Assembly (NCBI GenBank): GCA_016800925.1
Contig: JABCPU010000857.1
Span: 1 to 23,567, forward strand
Length of the DNA stretch: 23,567 bases
DNA from: Suillus spraguei
Taxonomy: Eukaryota; Basidiomycota; Agaricomycetes; Boletales; Suillaceae
Reading direction: 5' to 3'
Shown here: positions 1-9,712 of the stretch, in pieces
Position numbering within the stretch: position 1 is the first letter of the stretch
Layout of the letters: each line of letters begins with the position of its first letter
Made by a program: the position numbers and the translations under genes
The notes under the pieces: generated by a model
The model's database searches: none
What the model saw: only the letters and a program-made list of their open reading frames with translations
Told to the model about the DNA's origin: nothing

Positions 1-308
1 GTTTCCATTGACAATTCCCATCATAGTCTTCAAGCCATGAGGACACGTCATGCTCCACAACAGAAGAAGAAGAACTATGGAAATGCACATTATACACCTA
101 ATCGTGATTCCAATGCAATGGTCGTAGATCGAATCTCCGACATGGAGAGATCCGAATGTATGAAGAAGGGACAATGCTTCGGATGCAAAGAAAACAGGAC
201 CATATTCATAACTGTCCTGACAGAAAGAAGAAGACCCCGCTCCGACAAACCGAAGTCAAAGAAGAAGAAGAATGAGAAACTGTGAGGCAGATTTTTGAGG
301 ATTTTTGA
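1..308 (+). pseudogene. gag: Gag C-terminal fragment, copy 1
   Basis: This corresponds to roughly residue 175 to the end of the Gag of copy 2, sharing the basic stretch around 'PQQKKKNYGNA' and the 'MERSECMKKGQCFGC' lead-in to the CCHC zinc knuckle. In this copy the knuckle is damaged: only the first C-x2-C is in frame, and a deletion after it moves the His and last Cys out of frame. Gag would bind and package the element RNA in cytoplasmic particles. The frame that matches the end of Gag in copy 2 closes with Asp-Phe-TGA at 300-308, the same ending as copy 2. In this copy the protease frame follows that TGA without a shift. Confidence 0.85.
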
Positions 309-1585
309 ACTTGGAGAAACAAAGATTCGACGTATGTTTCTCCCAATGTATTACTAAGACTTGTACGTGCTGTAGGTGAAAGAAAAGAACTTGTGTCCCT
401 ATCACCCTTCACTCGCGTACTCTTGAAATCCGTCGACACCACCGCCATTATTGATTCGGGCGCAGCAGGAACATTCATTTCTGAGGAGTTTGTGAAACTC
501 CATCAAATCACACGACGAAAACTCAAAACACCATTTCGAGTTACTGGCAGATGGAACTCTTATCAAAGGAGGACCAATCACACACTACTGTCTCCTAGTG
601 GTCAAAATTGATGAACGAACCATGTATGGAAAATTCAATATCACAAACTAGGAAGAAGAGATCAAATCCTTCTGGGATTCCATGGTTACGCAATGAACCC
701 AAGTATAGATTGGGCCGCTGAAACATTAGTCCTCCCTCGAAACAACGAAATCGGATGAAATTGAAATTGACATTGATACAGATCGGAAGAAGAATGGGTT
801 GCCCTCAGCCTTCCATTGCCACCTAAGAAATGGCAATACTCCCAACTTCCAAAGATCCCGAACCAGAAGTACAAATGCCGTGTACTAGACCCTACTCCCT
901 GCGTGTACAACTGCCATGAGCAGTATCACTGCTTCCCCGCAGAAAAGCGCAAGAACGAATCGACCCGAGCATCGGCCGGACAGAACCTATTGAGCAACGG
1001 CCAATAGAAGAACAGAAGTATGGAAAAAGAAAGCAGAAGAAGGAATCCCTGGACGAGATACAACGTACCGAAATTATCCAAGTTCTATGTCCCTCCGAAA
1101 ACTCCAACATACTCCTTCAGCTTCAATTGAAGAAATCCCCAAAGAAGAACCCGTGCCCTGTTGATCCAACAGAGGATGATGACCAATTCAACACTATGCA
1201 AGATGTCTGGCATGCGCCAGAAGTACGAGAAATTTCCTCTTATGAGCTTGGAGATGGAGAATTCTTGTGGAATACGATACCGATGGAGTTAGCATGAGAA
1301 TCATAGAAGAAGTATCCATGGATACACCCCTCATGTGATGGAACTTCCGACTCGAACAACTCCCAACTACTCCACAATCTCCCTTCCCCTCGAAATACAG
1401 TAACAAAGCTCAGGAATTCACCACGGACGAAAAGGAAAAAGAAATCTTTCGAAGAATTGGTCCGGACTATTTGCATGACTTTGCAGATGTCTTTGCTAAA
1501 GACGGATTAAACAAACTACCCCTGATCCTGATTGATATCGATTGATATAACTGGTTTTATTCCCCATACATCTAAGGTTTACCCC
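309..1585 (+). pseudogene. pol: Pol N-terminal part, copy 1: aspartic protease and linker
   Basis: The retropepsin active-site motif is visible as D-S-G-A-A-G-T-F-I-S, with the catalytic triplet at 452-460, followed by the same 'EEFVKLHQITRRKLK' stretch as copy 2. The protease would cut the Gag-Pol precursor as a dimer. Downstream, 620-1550, is a Pro/Glu/Lys-rich linker that matches residues 110-429 of the copy 2 frame but is broken by many one-base indels, so no frame stays open beyond about 70 codons. The end of this part ('FADVFAKDGLNKLP') keeps, in this copy, the base whose loss truncates the same frame in copy 2. A solo LTR interrupts the gene directly after. Confidence 0.82.
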
Positions 1586-2005
1586 TGTTACATCGTACGT
1601 GCCCTATTCATTTTCTACTTCATTTCCTTGTATATTACGTAACATGCTCTGACTCGACTCTGATCATATGCTCAACCATCTTACTATTTGCTTCTTTTGA
1701 TAGCACTTACTTCTCACTTCTCTTGGTCTTCGCATATTTCCTTTTTAAGCACATTACTTGTATAATTCCCTTTTATTTACTGGTTTTACCTGGAATCTCC
1801 TTCGCTTAGGTCTCAACCTAGTCGTCTGAATCTCTCTAAGTCTAGCACTCCTTGCCTTAGTCTTATCTCGGAACCTCTGGACTTTTCTGAGTTCGACCCA
1901 TCTACTCGGAACAGTTCCTTGTACTTTCACCTTGTCTCTTCTACAGTAAGAACTCCAGCAGACCTCTGTGTCTTTTCACTGTCGCTGTGACCCCCCCAGT
2001 TCGCA
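1586..2005 (+). repeat. Diverged solo LTR nested in pol of copy 1
   Basis: It starts TGTTACATCGTACGTGCCC and runs through the same landmarks as the other LTRs of this family (the 'ttttacctggaatctccttc' block, 'tcgctgtga', 'cccagttcg'). At about 420 bp it is shorter than the 473-482 bp of the others, because of many small deletions. The R-start block seen in the other LTRs (ACTTTAATCTT) is eroded here. The interrupted pol reads '..aaggtttacccc' before it and '..cccgctatcagaaaa' after it. Copy 2 has the uninterrupted 'ggtctacccactatcgg', so the insertion is clear. A 4-5 bp duplication (accc plus c or g) is likely, but the last bases of the LTR (expected GTAACA) are damaged, so its right end is good only to a few bases. 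Confidence 0.88.
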
Positions 2006-3285
2006 CCCGCTATCAGAAAAGAACGCCGCTGCCGTCAAAAGGTTTCATCTCGGAATCAAAGTCACCCCAAGCCAGTGGTTTCTTCTTTGTGGGAAAGAAG
2101 AGTGGAGAATTACGCCCCTGTCAAGATTATTGCTACATCAATGATTGGACAGTCAAAAACGCTTATCCACTCCCACTCCCTATTTCCCTTGTCGCACGCC
2201 TGCACAACGCACAGTTCTTTACAAAAATGGATATCCGGTCTGGTTATAATAATATTCGCATCCATCCCGATGATCGCTGGAAAGCGGCATTTTACCACAG
2301 ATTTGGCCTCTTCGAACCAACTTATGTTCTTTGGCCTCTGTAATTCCCCAGCAACTTTCCAAGTGTACATGAATCGTACCTTCCAACAAGAAATCAATGA
2401 AGGATGGATGGTTATCTACATGGCGATATCCTGATTTTCTCCACAACAATGGAAGAACACTGTGAACGAACAAGACGGGTTTTGATGAAAATATGAAAAG
2501 AACATTTGTTCCTGAAACCAGAGAAATGCACCTTCGATGCAGAAGAAGTGGAATACCTCGGAATGATAATTCGCCCCGGACAAGTTGCTATGGATACCCC
2601 AAAACCAAAGGAATCACTGAATGGCCAATCCGAAATCTGTAAAAGAAGTCTGGTCATTCCTCGGTTTTTTGCAACTTCTACCGCACATTCATTTCCCACT
2701 ACTCTGACATCGCCTGACCCTTATCGACTTAACAAAGAAAGATAAGGCCTTTGATTGGTCAACCGAATGTATGGACACTTTCGAAGAACTGAAACGATGC
2801 TTCACATCTCAACCAGTACTCCGTAACCCGATCCTTCCCGACAATTTGCCATTGCTACTGACGCTTCGCTTGTAGCAACTGGCAGAGTTCTCTTGCAGAC
2901 CGATGAGAATGGTGTTTATCATCCCATGCGCATATCTCTCACAGTCTTTGAACCCCGCAGAACCAATTACCAGATCTTTGATCGGGAACTCCTTGCCGTA
3001 ATCCGGGCACTGAATGAATGGCGTCATTATCTTGAAGGAAACCCACACCCGTCCTGTATTCACCGACCACAAGAACCTTCTGTACTTTAGAAGTGCACAG
3101 AAGCTTACACACTGCCAAGCACATTGGCAATTGATTCTGTCTATTTACGACATCGAACTGCATCACGTTGCAGGTACCAAATTAGCAGTACCTGATGCAC
3201 TATCTCGCGGCCTGACTACAATTCCGGTAAAGACAATAACGAGGACCAGACTCTCCTCCCTGATGCCCTGTTCGTCGTCTTATTG
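2006..3285 (+). pseudogene. pol: Pol RT and RNase H, copy 1
   Basis: RT landmarks in order are a fingers segment (near 2075-2160), '[16 protein letters not shown]', the first catalytic-Asp motif '[16 protein letters not shown]' at 2227-2274, 'LCNSPATF', then the YMDD box near 2416. One base is missing inside this box (atggcgat where copy 2 has atggacgat), so the catalytic pair is out of frame. 'FLKPEKCTFDAEEVEYLGM' follows. The RNase H core 'FAIATDASL' is near 2840-2875, then 'ELLAVIRAL', 'FTDHKNLLYF' and 'HHVAGTKLAVPDALSR' (up to about 3208). These functions would make cDNA from the element RNA. Frames change repeatedly and stops are frequent, so no active enzyme can be made. Confidence 0.9.
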
Positions 3286-4719
3286 ACACCAACCTCAAGG
3301 ATGTGTTATCATCCTCTGATCCTCTCGACGACCCTGTCTTCAAGACAGCATCTGATGCCCTTGATGGCATGTGCCTTCCACCTATGAAGTCGGCACTCTC
3401 TGACTGGAAGATTGAGGAGAACGTCCTCTATTTTAAGAATCATGCCTATGTTCCACCGGCACATTGTCCCGATATCCTGAAAAGGTATCATGATCATCCT
3501 ACTGGGACATCCCGGTAGATTCAAAACCAAAGAACTCGTTAAACGAGAAGCTTGGTGGCCCGCTATGGGCTCCTATATTCGGAAATACATTGAGGGTTGC
3601 GCCCTTTGTCAGCAAATGAAAGCTGATACGCATCCTGTTTGACCTCCGCTTACCCCATACCCTCGTCTGCGACCCGCCCCTTTTCTCAGGTCTCTGTTGA
3701 TCTTATCACCAACCTCCCTGTCTCAGCAGCTTTGACAGTATCATGGTCGTGGTAGACCATGGCCTTATGAAGGGGGTAATTATTATCCCTTGTCTGAAAA
3801 CCATCACTTCCGAAGGGATTGCTAAACTATTTTTGAAACACGTTTACCGTCGATTTGGACTCCATGACAAAGTCATCTCGGATCGAGGTCCGCAGTTCTT
3901 ATCGTGCTTCTCTAAAGAGCTTGCCTGACTTCTTGAATACGTCATTGCTCCATCTACGGCTTATCACCCTCAGACTGATGGTCAAACTGAAAGGCTTAAT
4001 CAAGAACTTGAAACATACCTACACATCTATTGCCGCAACAATCCTGAAGATTGGGTAGAACACCTACCAATCGCCGAATTTGTCCACAACCACCAAAACA
4101 TGATGCAAGGAAGCATCACCCTTCTATCTCATGATGGGATACGAACCATGGCTATCCCTCACCTGATCCCTGATTCATCCGTCCCTGCAGCAGAAGATCG
4201 AGTACGATCCCTACAGAAGATAAGAGAAGAAGCGATCGCCTGCCATAACATTGCAATGCAGATGATGGCCGAACGATCCCGAGAGATAAGTATACGCCAT
4301 GGAAGATTGGAGACAAGGTCTGGCTATCTGCCGCTAACTTAGACTCAAACTCCCATCAAGGAAACTTGCGCCAAAACGATACGGACCTTCCTGATCATCG
4401 ATGTCTTATCACCCATCACATTCACACTCAAACTCCCTCCGCAGTGGAAAATTCATCCTACGTTCCACACTTCTGTCCTATCGTCCTATAGCGAAACGGA
4501 CGTACACGGCCCAAACTTCCCGAACCACCACCTGATATCATCGAAGAAGAAGAAGAATACAAGTAGAAGCAATTCTTTCCCACAAAGGAACCGGCATTTG
4601 CCGACCTATCTCGTTTCTTGGAAAGGATACTCATCGGGAGATAACGAATGGCTCCCAGAAAAGAACTTGAAGAACTCAGCTCAATCCTGAATGCTTATAA
4701 GAAGCAACACTCTCTCTGA
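3286..4719 (+). pseudogene. pol: Pol integrase and chromodomain, copy 1
   Basis: The zinc-binding end is seen as 'KRYHDHPT' followed by 'GCALCQQMK' (C-x2-C near 3598-3610). The catalytic core shows '[10 protein letters not shown]' (Asp near 3883) and '[17 protein letters not shown]', in which the D-x35-E glutamate codon lies at 3989-3991. This copy keeps the base that copy 2 has lost just before it. The GPY/F module follows at about 4370-4440 and the chromodomain at about 4555-4700 ('YLVSWKGYSSGDNEWLP'). The frame closes 'KKQHSL' plus TGA at 4717-4719, the same position as in copy 2. Stops and frame changes occur throughout. Confidence 0.88.
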
Positions 4720-4774
4720 TTACTCTTCAGTCAATCAAACCGCACCAGCACTTGATCAACTAACACCACTCCAA

Positions 4775-6241
4775 ATGTCTTTCCCCACTGCATACATCAC
4801 CCCCGTCACTGTTGCCAACAATGACTCTGACTCCGATGCAGAAAACTACGGAACCCTTGCCACCAAAATCGACAACACCTCTTACATTGAAGCCGCCCTT
4901 CTATGTGAAGGACATGCTCTCAAAATTGAGAGAATCCTCACCGCAAGAGGCGCCTTCCCTGCCTTACTCCTCGTCAACATCATTCGCACCGCCGCTCTCA
5001 TTGAAACTACTGCCAACGAAACCACAGAAATTATGTATCGTCAGCGCCTCCTACATCTACAAAAACGCATTCGTTCTTAGCTATGCTGCTGCTTCCCGGT
5101 TCTTTTAAAAGCGATGTTGAAGAAGCTATTCACATCATGGCTGAACGCGAGCAGGTGTTGCTCGACCTCCCTCTCCGCAGGAAGATACGCCACTTCCTAT
5201 TCCAGCACCCTCTTCTTCGCGCATGTATTCTAGTCTTGATGCCCTTGCTGGCTTATGTACTGCTGTCCAAGAGATTGGACAGCTCACCAACGCGGTCGTC
5301 GAAACCATCCAGCAATCAGTCACTGAAACCAGAGCAGCCAGAAACTTAGTCGAAGAAGCCATTATTGATTTACAACAAATGAAAGCTGACCTCGCCTCTC
5401 CACGAACCCCATCCCCGATCGAACAACCAACCTCACTGTCCCCCGTTATAGTCACCTATGAGCATCCTGTTGGGCTATATGAACCTTGCACAGAAGAACA
5501 GCGTGAGGCCGCAAAATTATTAGGAGTCCCTGTCGCTGAGCTGGTAGTGCTCGGTCCTCGACTTCGAGGCCTTCATATCCACCCTCCCATGTCTATCCCA
5601 TCATCATTTGGTCCAATGGATCCTGTCTTGCCAGTCTTAGTAAAAGACTTCGGCATCACCTCTCCTTCTTCCTCCAACGAACTTCTTGTGGTTGCTGAAC
5701 GAGGGACCACTCCTGATCTCCCCACATCCGCATACGCGCTCACCAGTAAGCAACAGGGCAACTCAGACGAGACAACGCCTTCGCCTTAAAACGCATGACA
5801 CGACAGAAAGGGAAGAAGCATGCTAGATCCACCAGCCCCAAACCCATTATCTCACCGTCACCATTACGCATGTCTACCTCTAACACTGATGAAAACATGA
5901 AATGCCGATTCTGTGGCATCGTCGGACATCGGCAAAAGAATTGCCTCGACTATCAGTGCCAAATCTGTCTGTGACATGCTCCTACCCATCTGTCTATCTA
6001 CTGCCCTCAGCGTCATGGAGATCCCCCGTTTACGCTTACTTGGAAGGACGATGGATTTTATGATGCACTTCATAGGTGGGAGCAGTATCTTATTAACCGT
6101 CGACGGAGAAAAGCAGGTTGATGGGTGAGAACTGTCGCAGAAGAAGAGACAGCTTACATGTTAGGGGGAAGTGCCGCCGATGAAGACATCGCTAACTATG
6201 ATGACTATGATCCCATCTATGACGACAATAGGGATATTTGA
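4775..6241 (+). pseudogene. Extra ORF3 with twin zinc knuckles, copy 1
   Basis: This is a separate reading frame that begins 55 bases after the pol stop with MSFPTAYITPVTVA and is collinear with ORF3 of copy 2. The first 102 codons are open to a TAG near 5078, which is caused by the loss of one base (cttagct against cttacgct in copy 2). The middle part is open at 5223-5789: a helical, probably coiled-coil stretch ('YSSLDALAGL..AVQEIGQLT..VEEAIIDLQQM'), then a Pro/Ser-rich part and a conserved block 'HIHPPMSIPSSFGPMDP'. Near 5900 it encodes a CCHC knuckle, C-R-F-C-G-I-V-G-H-R-Q-K-N-C, then a second cysteine pair. I do not recognise the family. A capsid-, nucleocapsid- or accessory-type nucleic-acid binder is a guess from the knuckles only. 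Confidence 0.75.
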
Positions 6242-6260
6242 AAGTCGATGACTTTCTATG

Positions 6261-6274
6261 TAACAAGGGGGTAA
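6261..6274 (+). promoter_or_regulatory. Polypurine tract, copy 1
   Basis: Taacaagggggtaa lies directly before the TGTTAC of the 3' LTR. A purine run next to the 3' LTR primes plus-strand DNA in LTR elements. Copy 2 has the matching aaaaaggggtaa at the same place. Confidence 0.7.
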
Positions 6275-6750
6275 TGTTACAATCATACGTGCCCATATTC
6301 ATTCTCTCTTTGTCTCCTTACTTGTATATCATGTAACATGACTCTGACTTATATGCTCAATGCATCTGTACTATAGTTGCCTTCCTTATTTGGATATGCA
6401 CTTACATTCTCACGTCTCTCTTGGTCCATGCGCACATATTGGTCTATTTAAGCACGTTGTACTTGTAGTAGATTCTTTACTTTAATCTTACTGGGTTTTA
6501 CCTGGAACTTCCTTCGCTTAGGTCCCCAACCTAAGTCGTCTTGAATTGTCTCTAAGTCTAAGCACTCCTTAGCCTTAGTCTCCATTCTTGTAGAACCTCT
6601 TAGACTTGTCTTTGAGGCCGAACCCTTGATCGTACTCGGAACGCGTTCCTTGTACTTTCACCTTGTCCTCTTCTGGACATTGTAGAACTTCCCAGCAGAC
6701 CGTCAGTGTCTTTTCACTGTTGCTGGTGACACCACCCCAGTTTGTAACAC
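6275..6750 (+). repeat. 3' LTR of copy 1 (476 bp)
   Basis: It begins TGTTACAATC and ends GTTTGTAACA, giving the 6-bp inverted ends TGTTAC/GTAACA. It contains the TATA-like tctatttaag near 6452 and the conserved R-start block actttaatctt near 6478-6490. It is close in sequence to the LTRs of copy 2 and to the solo LTR at 19143-19624. The following base begins a tandem array (ctcagcacttgttac). Confidence 0.93.
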
Positions 6751-7555
6751 TCAGCACTTGTTACATTGCCAGAAATTCGGGGGTTTTGGGTCCTGGGTCT
6801 TAGTACTTGACAGTCGGTGAACTGTGCAAGGAAATAGAAATTTTACATGATACAGATTTTTGGAAGGTTCAAGTTTGAAGTTTGAAGTTTTGGAGTTCTG
6901 GGGTCAGGTGCTGGCACTTGGCACTTGTTACATTGCTAGGAATTTGGTATTCGGGTCCCGGGTCTTGGTACTTGACACTCAGTGACCTGTGCAAGAATAT
7001 TGAAATTTTACATGATACACATTTTTGCAAGTTTCAAGTTTCAAGTTTCGAGGTTTGGGGTTTGGGTTCTGGCACTCGGCACTTGTTACATTGCCAGGAA
7101 TTCGGGGTTCGGGTCCCAGGTCTTGGTACTTGACACTCAGTGAACTGTGCAAGGAAATAGAAAATTTCAATGATACAGATCTTTGCAAATTTCAATTTTG
7201 AAGTTTGAAGTTTGAAGTTTCGGGGTTCGGGTGCCAGCAATCGGCACTCGGCACTTGTTACATTGCCAGGAATTTGGGATTCGGGTCCCGGGTCATGGTA
7301 CTTGACACTCGGTGAACTGTGTAAGGAAATAGACATTTTACATGATACACATTTTTGTGAGTTGCAAGTTCCAAGTTTTAAGTTTTGAGGTTCAGGGTTC
7401 GGGTTCCGGCACTCGGCACTTGTTATATTGCCAAGGATTAGGGATTCGGGTCCTGGGTCTTGGTACTTGACACTCGGTGAACTGTGTAAGGAAATAGGCA
7501 TTTTACATGATATACATTTTTGCAAGTTTCAAGTTTTGAGTTTTGAGTTCCAGCT
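6751..7555 (+). repeat. Tandem array, about five units of 158-172 bp
   Basis: The anchor 'acttgtta' (followed by cattgcc or a close variant) recurs at 6757, 6923, 7081, 7253 and 7418, so the spacing is 166, 158, 172 and 165 bases. Each unit has the same order: anchor, 'gggtcctgggtcttggtacttgac' type block, 'gaactgtgcaaggaaatag', 'ttttacatgatacacattttt', then short 'caagtttcaagttt'-type subrepeats and a 'ggcactcggcac' run. The first unit starts right at the end of the LTR of copy 1 and the last one fades near 7555. It looks like a minisatellite or satellite block. Long open frames on the minus strand here are products of the repetition. Confidence 0.9.
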
Positions 7556-7577
7556 TTTTATTGCCTCACATTTTGCT

Positions 7578-7663
7578 GAGTCCCAAGTGCCAAATCCTGA
7601 GTGCCAAACCCCAGTAGTCCACAATTTCAGGGTTCGGCACTTGGGATTCAGCACTCAGGACTC
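7578..7663. repeat. Imperfect inverted repeat, 34-bp arms
   Basis: Arm 7578-7611 (gagtcccaagtgcc...) and arm 7630-7663 (gggttcggcac...) are reverse complements at about 27 of 34 positions, with an 18-base loop. Both arms are built from the same ggcactYrg-type words as the tandem array on the left, but the left arm runs the opposite way, so it may be an inverted, decayed part of that array. Confidence 0.6.
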
Positions 7664-9041
7664 AGACAAATGTCAGGCAATCAAAAGATTTGATTCACAC
7701 ATTTTTGGTAGATATCTTTTTCATCTCAAATCTGTTATGGCCATGCAAAACTGGAAGCTACTCAGATGTTCCAGCTTTGCATGGGGTCATACTGGAGTGT
7801 CATAACTAAATCATGGGGGCTTGGCCTCAGCTCGTGCGCTGTGCCCCTTATACAAGTATGTTCCCCTAATTTTGCATGAAGTCCGAGGGGGAGTTCCAGT
7901 GAAGTCCAGAGGGGAACTCTGGAGAAAATCTAGGGCTAGACTGCTCAATAGAGCGCCAATGGTGTAAATATACAACCTAGCTTGGGCTGTAGATAAACCA
8001 CTCCCTAAACTAGTATGTGAGTCTTGCGCTCCATCTAGTCTGCTTCACTTCTAAGAACAAGAGCATTCGACCCTAAAGGGGGATGCCTATTTAGTATGGT
8101 CAAGTTCGAGTCTAACTTATTTGCGAAACAAGCGTCGAAGTCAGCGGTAAGTTGCCTGGTCAGCGATGATACCGCCGGAACTAGCGTCGTGCGTAGCGGT
8201 GCTACCATCGTCGAGATAAAGTCAGTAACAGTTGCGTCAAGCGAGCGATGTCGAGCAGTGGTCTCAGCGGTAGCGGTAAGGTTGCGAGCGGTGCAATGAA
8301 ACAGTAAAGAAGTCCGCAGTACTTTCAGCGGTAAAGTAGCGGAGTGCGAGAAGTTCAGTCAAAAGTAACAATCAAAAGTCCAGCGGTAACGGAGAACAAG
8401 CGGTAAGGAAACTTTAAAGACCAAGTCCACTACTGGGTAGATCCAGAGCTAGACAATAATCCTGACCTATAGTATGTGCAATGGTGTAAAATCAGGTACC
8501 GTATCGTGTGGGGTACGCGGTGCTTATATCCTAATTCGTATGTACTTGGAATACTCTAGGCAAGATCAGTAGCGCTGGAGTGTAGTAACCGCCATAAGTA
8601 TACATAGTGCGAGGCGCTGTGGCACGAGGCAACATGTAATAACGCTTGCCGTGGAATCAGTGATAACGAACAGGAAACAAACTACACACCAAATGGAGCT
8701 ATGCAGACGCGGCAAGGACATGGAAGGACATTGGTTTGTGGAATGAGGTGCGGCAGTTGGTACAGTGTGCAGTAAGCGTGGGATGTGTCATATACCATAC
8801 TTCTAATCTCAGATCCGACCATATCTGACCAGATCCGATCGTTTCCATATCCGTCCGGTCCACAGATCCTGTCCGGACCACCCATCCGAATGTACTCACT
8901 TCTCGCACCTTAACTCCCTTGTGTATATCTGCGTCTATCTCCTTTGTCATTCCTCCTGCTTCCGGTACTCCGGCTGTTTATATTTCCGTCCTGTGTTACT
9001 GATCCGTTTCCTGTGTTCATTTCCGATTCATGCTTACTGAT
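7664..9041. other. Intergenic, no gene recognised
   Basis: No frame here has a recognisable motif or a plausible length. 7800-8080 has several C/G-rich short repeats ('gaagtccgagggggagttcc', 'gaagtccagaggggaactct'). 8142-8406 has a cluster of the word agcggtaa. The phrase 'aatggtgtaaa' occurs twice (near 7970 and 8480), and 8815-8900 is rich in 'atccg'/'gtccgg' words. The stretch could be old transposon DNA. It ends at the 5' LTR of copy 2. Confidence 0.5.
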
Positions 9042-9514
9042 TGTTACAATCGTACGTGCCCCTATTCATTTTCTACTTCATTTACCTTGTATATTACGTA
9101 ACATGACTCTGACTCCTATGCTCAACGCATCTGTACTATAGCTGCCTTCCTTCTTTGGATACGCACTTACATTCCCACGTCTCTCTTGGTCTGTGCGCAC
9201 ATATTGGCCTATTTAAGCACAGTGTACTTGTAGTAGATTCTCTACTTTAATCTTACTGGGTTTTACCTGGAATCTCCTTCGCTTAGGTCTCCAACCTAAG
9301 TCGTCTTGAATCGTCTCTAAGTCTAAGCACTCCTTAGCCTTAGTCTCTATTCTCGCAGATACCTCTTAGACTTGTCTTTGAGGCTGAACCCTTGATTGTA
9401 CTCGGAACGCGTTCCTTGTACTTCACCTTGTTCTCTTTTGAACATTGTAAGAACTCCCAGCAGACCGTCTGTGTCTTTTCACTGTCGCTGGTGACGCCAC
9501 CCCAGTTCGTAACA
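9042..9514 (+). repeat. 5' LTR of copy 2 (473 bp)
   Basis: It runs from TGTTACAATCGTACGTGCCC to CCAGTTCGTAACA, with the same inverted ends as the other family members. It carries a TATA-like box and the inferred transcript start. I see no AATAAA in it. Confidence 0.94.
9210..9254 (+). promoter_or_regulatory. LTR core promoter: TATA-like box and inferred transcript start
   Basis: Tatttaag at 9210-9217 is followed, 34 bases after its first base, by actttaatctt at 9244-9254. That spacing is normal for a start site. The second block is perfectly complementary to the 11 bases next to the LTR (9516-9526), which fits it being the first bases of the RNA, as in Tf1. Both blocks are kept in the LTRs at 6275, 16166 and 19143. 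The start site itself is inferred, not shown. Confidence 0.65.
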
Positions 9515-9515
9515 A

Positions 9516-9526
9516 AAGATTAAAGT
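9516..9526 (+). promoter_or_regulatory. Primer-binding site, self-priming type
   Basis: Aagattaaagt starts two bases after the LTR end and is an exact reverse complement of actttaatctt at 9244-9254 in the LTR. In Tf1 of fission yeast and relatives, the first 11 bases of the transcript fold back on such a site and are cleaved to prime minus-strand DNA, with no tRNA. I did not recognise a tRNA-complementary site here. The 11-base length equals that of Tf1. Confidence 0.75.
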
Positions 9527-9566
9527 CTATTTTGATCGTCGACTATCCAGTCTTCGACCCTGAACC

Positions 9567-9605
9567 CTGATCACTTAGATCAGCAGACTAGCGTACGCGT
9601 ACGCT
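9567..9605 (+). other. Leader hairpin and 16-bp palindrome
   Basis: In the 198-base untranslated leader, ctgatc and gatcag (9567-9572 and 9578-9583) can pair across a 5-base loop. Seven bases on, agcgtacgcgtacgct (9590-9605) is a perfect 16-bp palindrome. Such elements in retroviral leaders can serve RNA dimerisation or packaging. That role here is only a suggestion. Confidence 0.45.
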
Positions 9606-9712
9606 GAGCAGATTGTCAAGAGAAGCCCTCTGACAGAAGAAAGCCCTAACGGACAGCAAGACAGCGCGTGTAGGCACCGAGAAAGTATAACTCATCAGAA
9701 GAATCATCAACC

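Larger units (their letters stand above)
1..6750 (+). mobile_element. Ty3/gypsy chromovirus, copy 1 (decayed, left end outside window)
   Basis: This is a long relative of the element at 9042-16640, and the two can be aligned by eye from base 1 of the window (about base 10238 of copy 2) to the 3' LTR. The order is Gag C-terminus with zinc knuckle, protease, linker, RT, RNase H, integrase, chromodomain, extra ORF3, purine tract and LTR. Reading frames break every 50-300 bases, mostly through single-base gains or losses, and a solo LTR lies inside pol. The 5' LTR and most of gag lie left of the window, so its target duplication cannot be checked. The DNA immediately after its 3' LTR is a tandem array, which suggests it inserted into that array. 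It is surely non-autonomous as written. Confidence 0.93.

Noticed and set aside
5083..5349. Frame with a hydrophobic, membrane-like segment after pol in copy 1, suggesting an envelope gene
   Set aside because: The hydrophobic part arises only after a one-base loss. In copy 2 the same DNA reads a Pro-rich hinge (PPSPQRDTPLPVPAPAS) in the conserved frame.
6756..6771. TGTTACATTGCC in each array unit resembles the LTR start TGTTACAATC
   Set aside because: Only the first six bases agree and nothing after them. The likeness is best taken as chance.
7034..7525. 163-codon minus-strand frame with a repeating 55-residue pattern
   Set aside because: It is produced by the 158-172 bp tandem array. The period varies and other frames are as open.
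6751..7555. Regular repeats considered as a CRISPR array
   Set aside because: Units of about 165 bp with no short constant repeat and unique spacer pattern, no cas genes, and a eukaryotic context.
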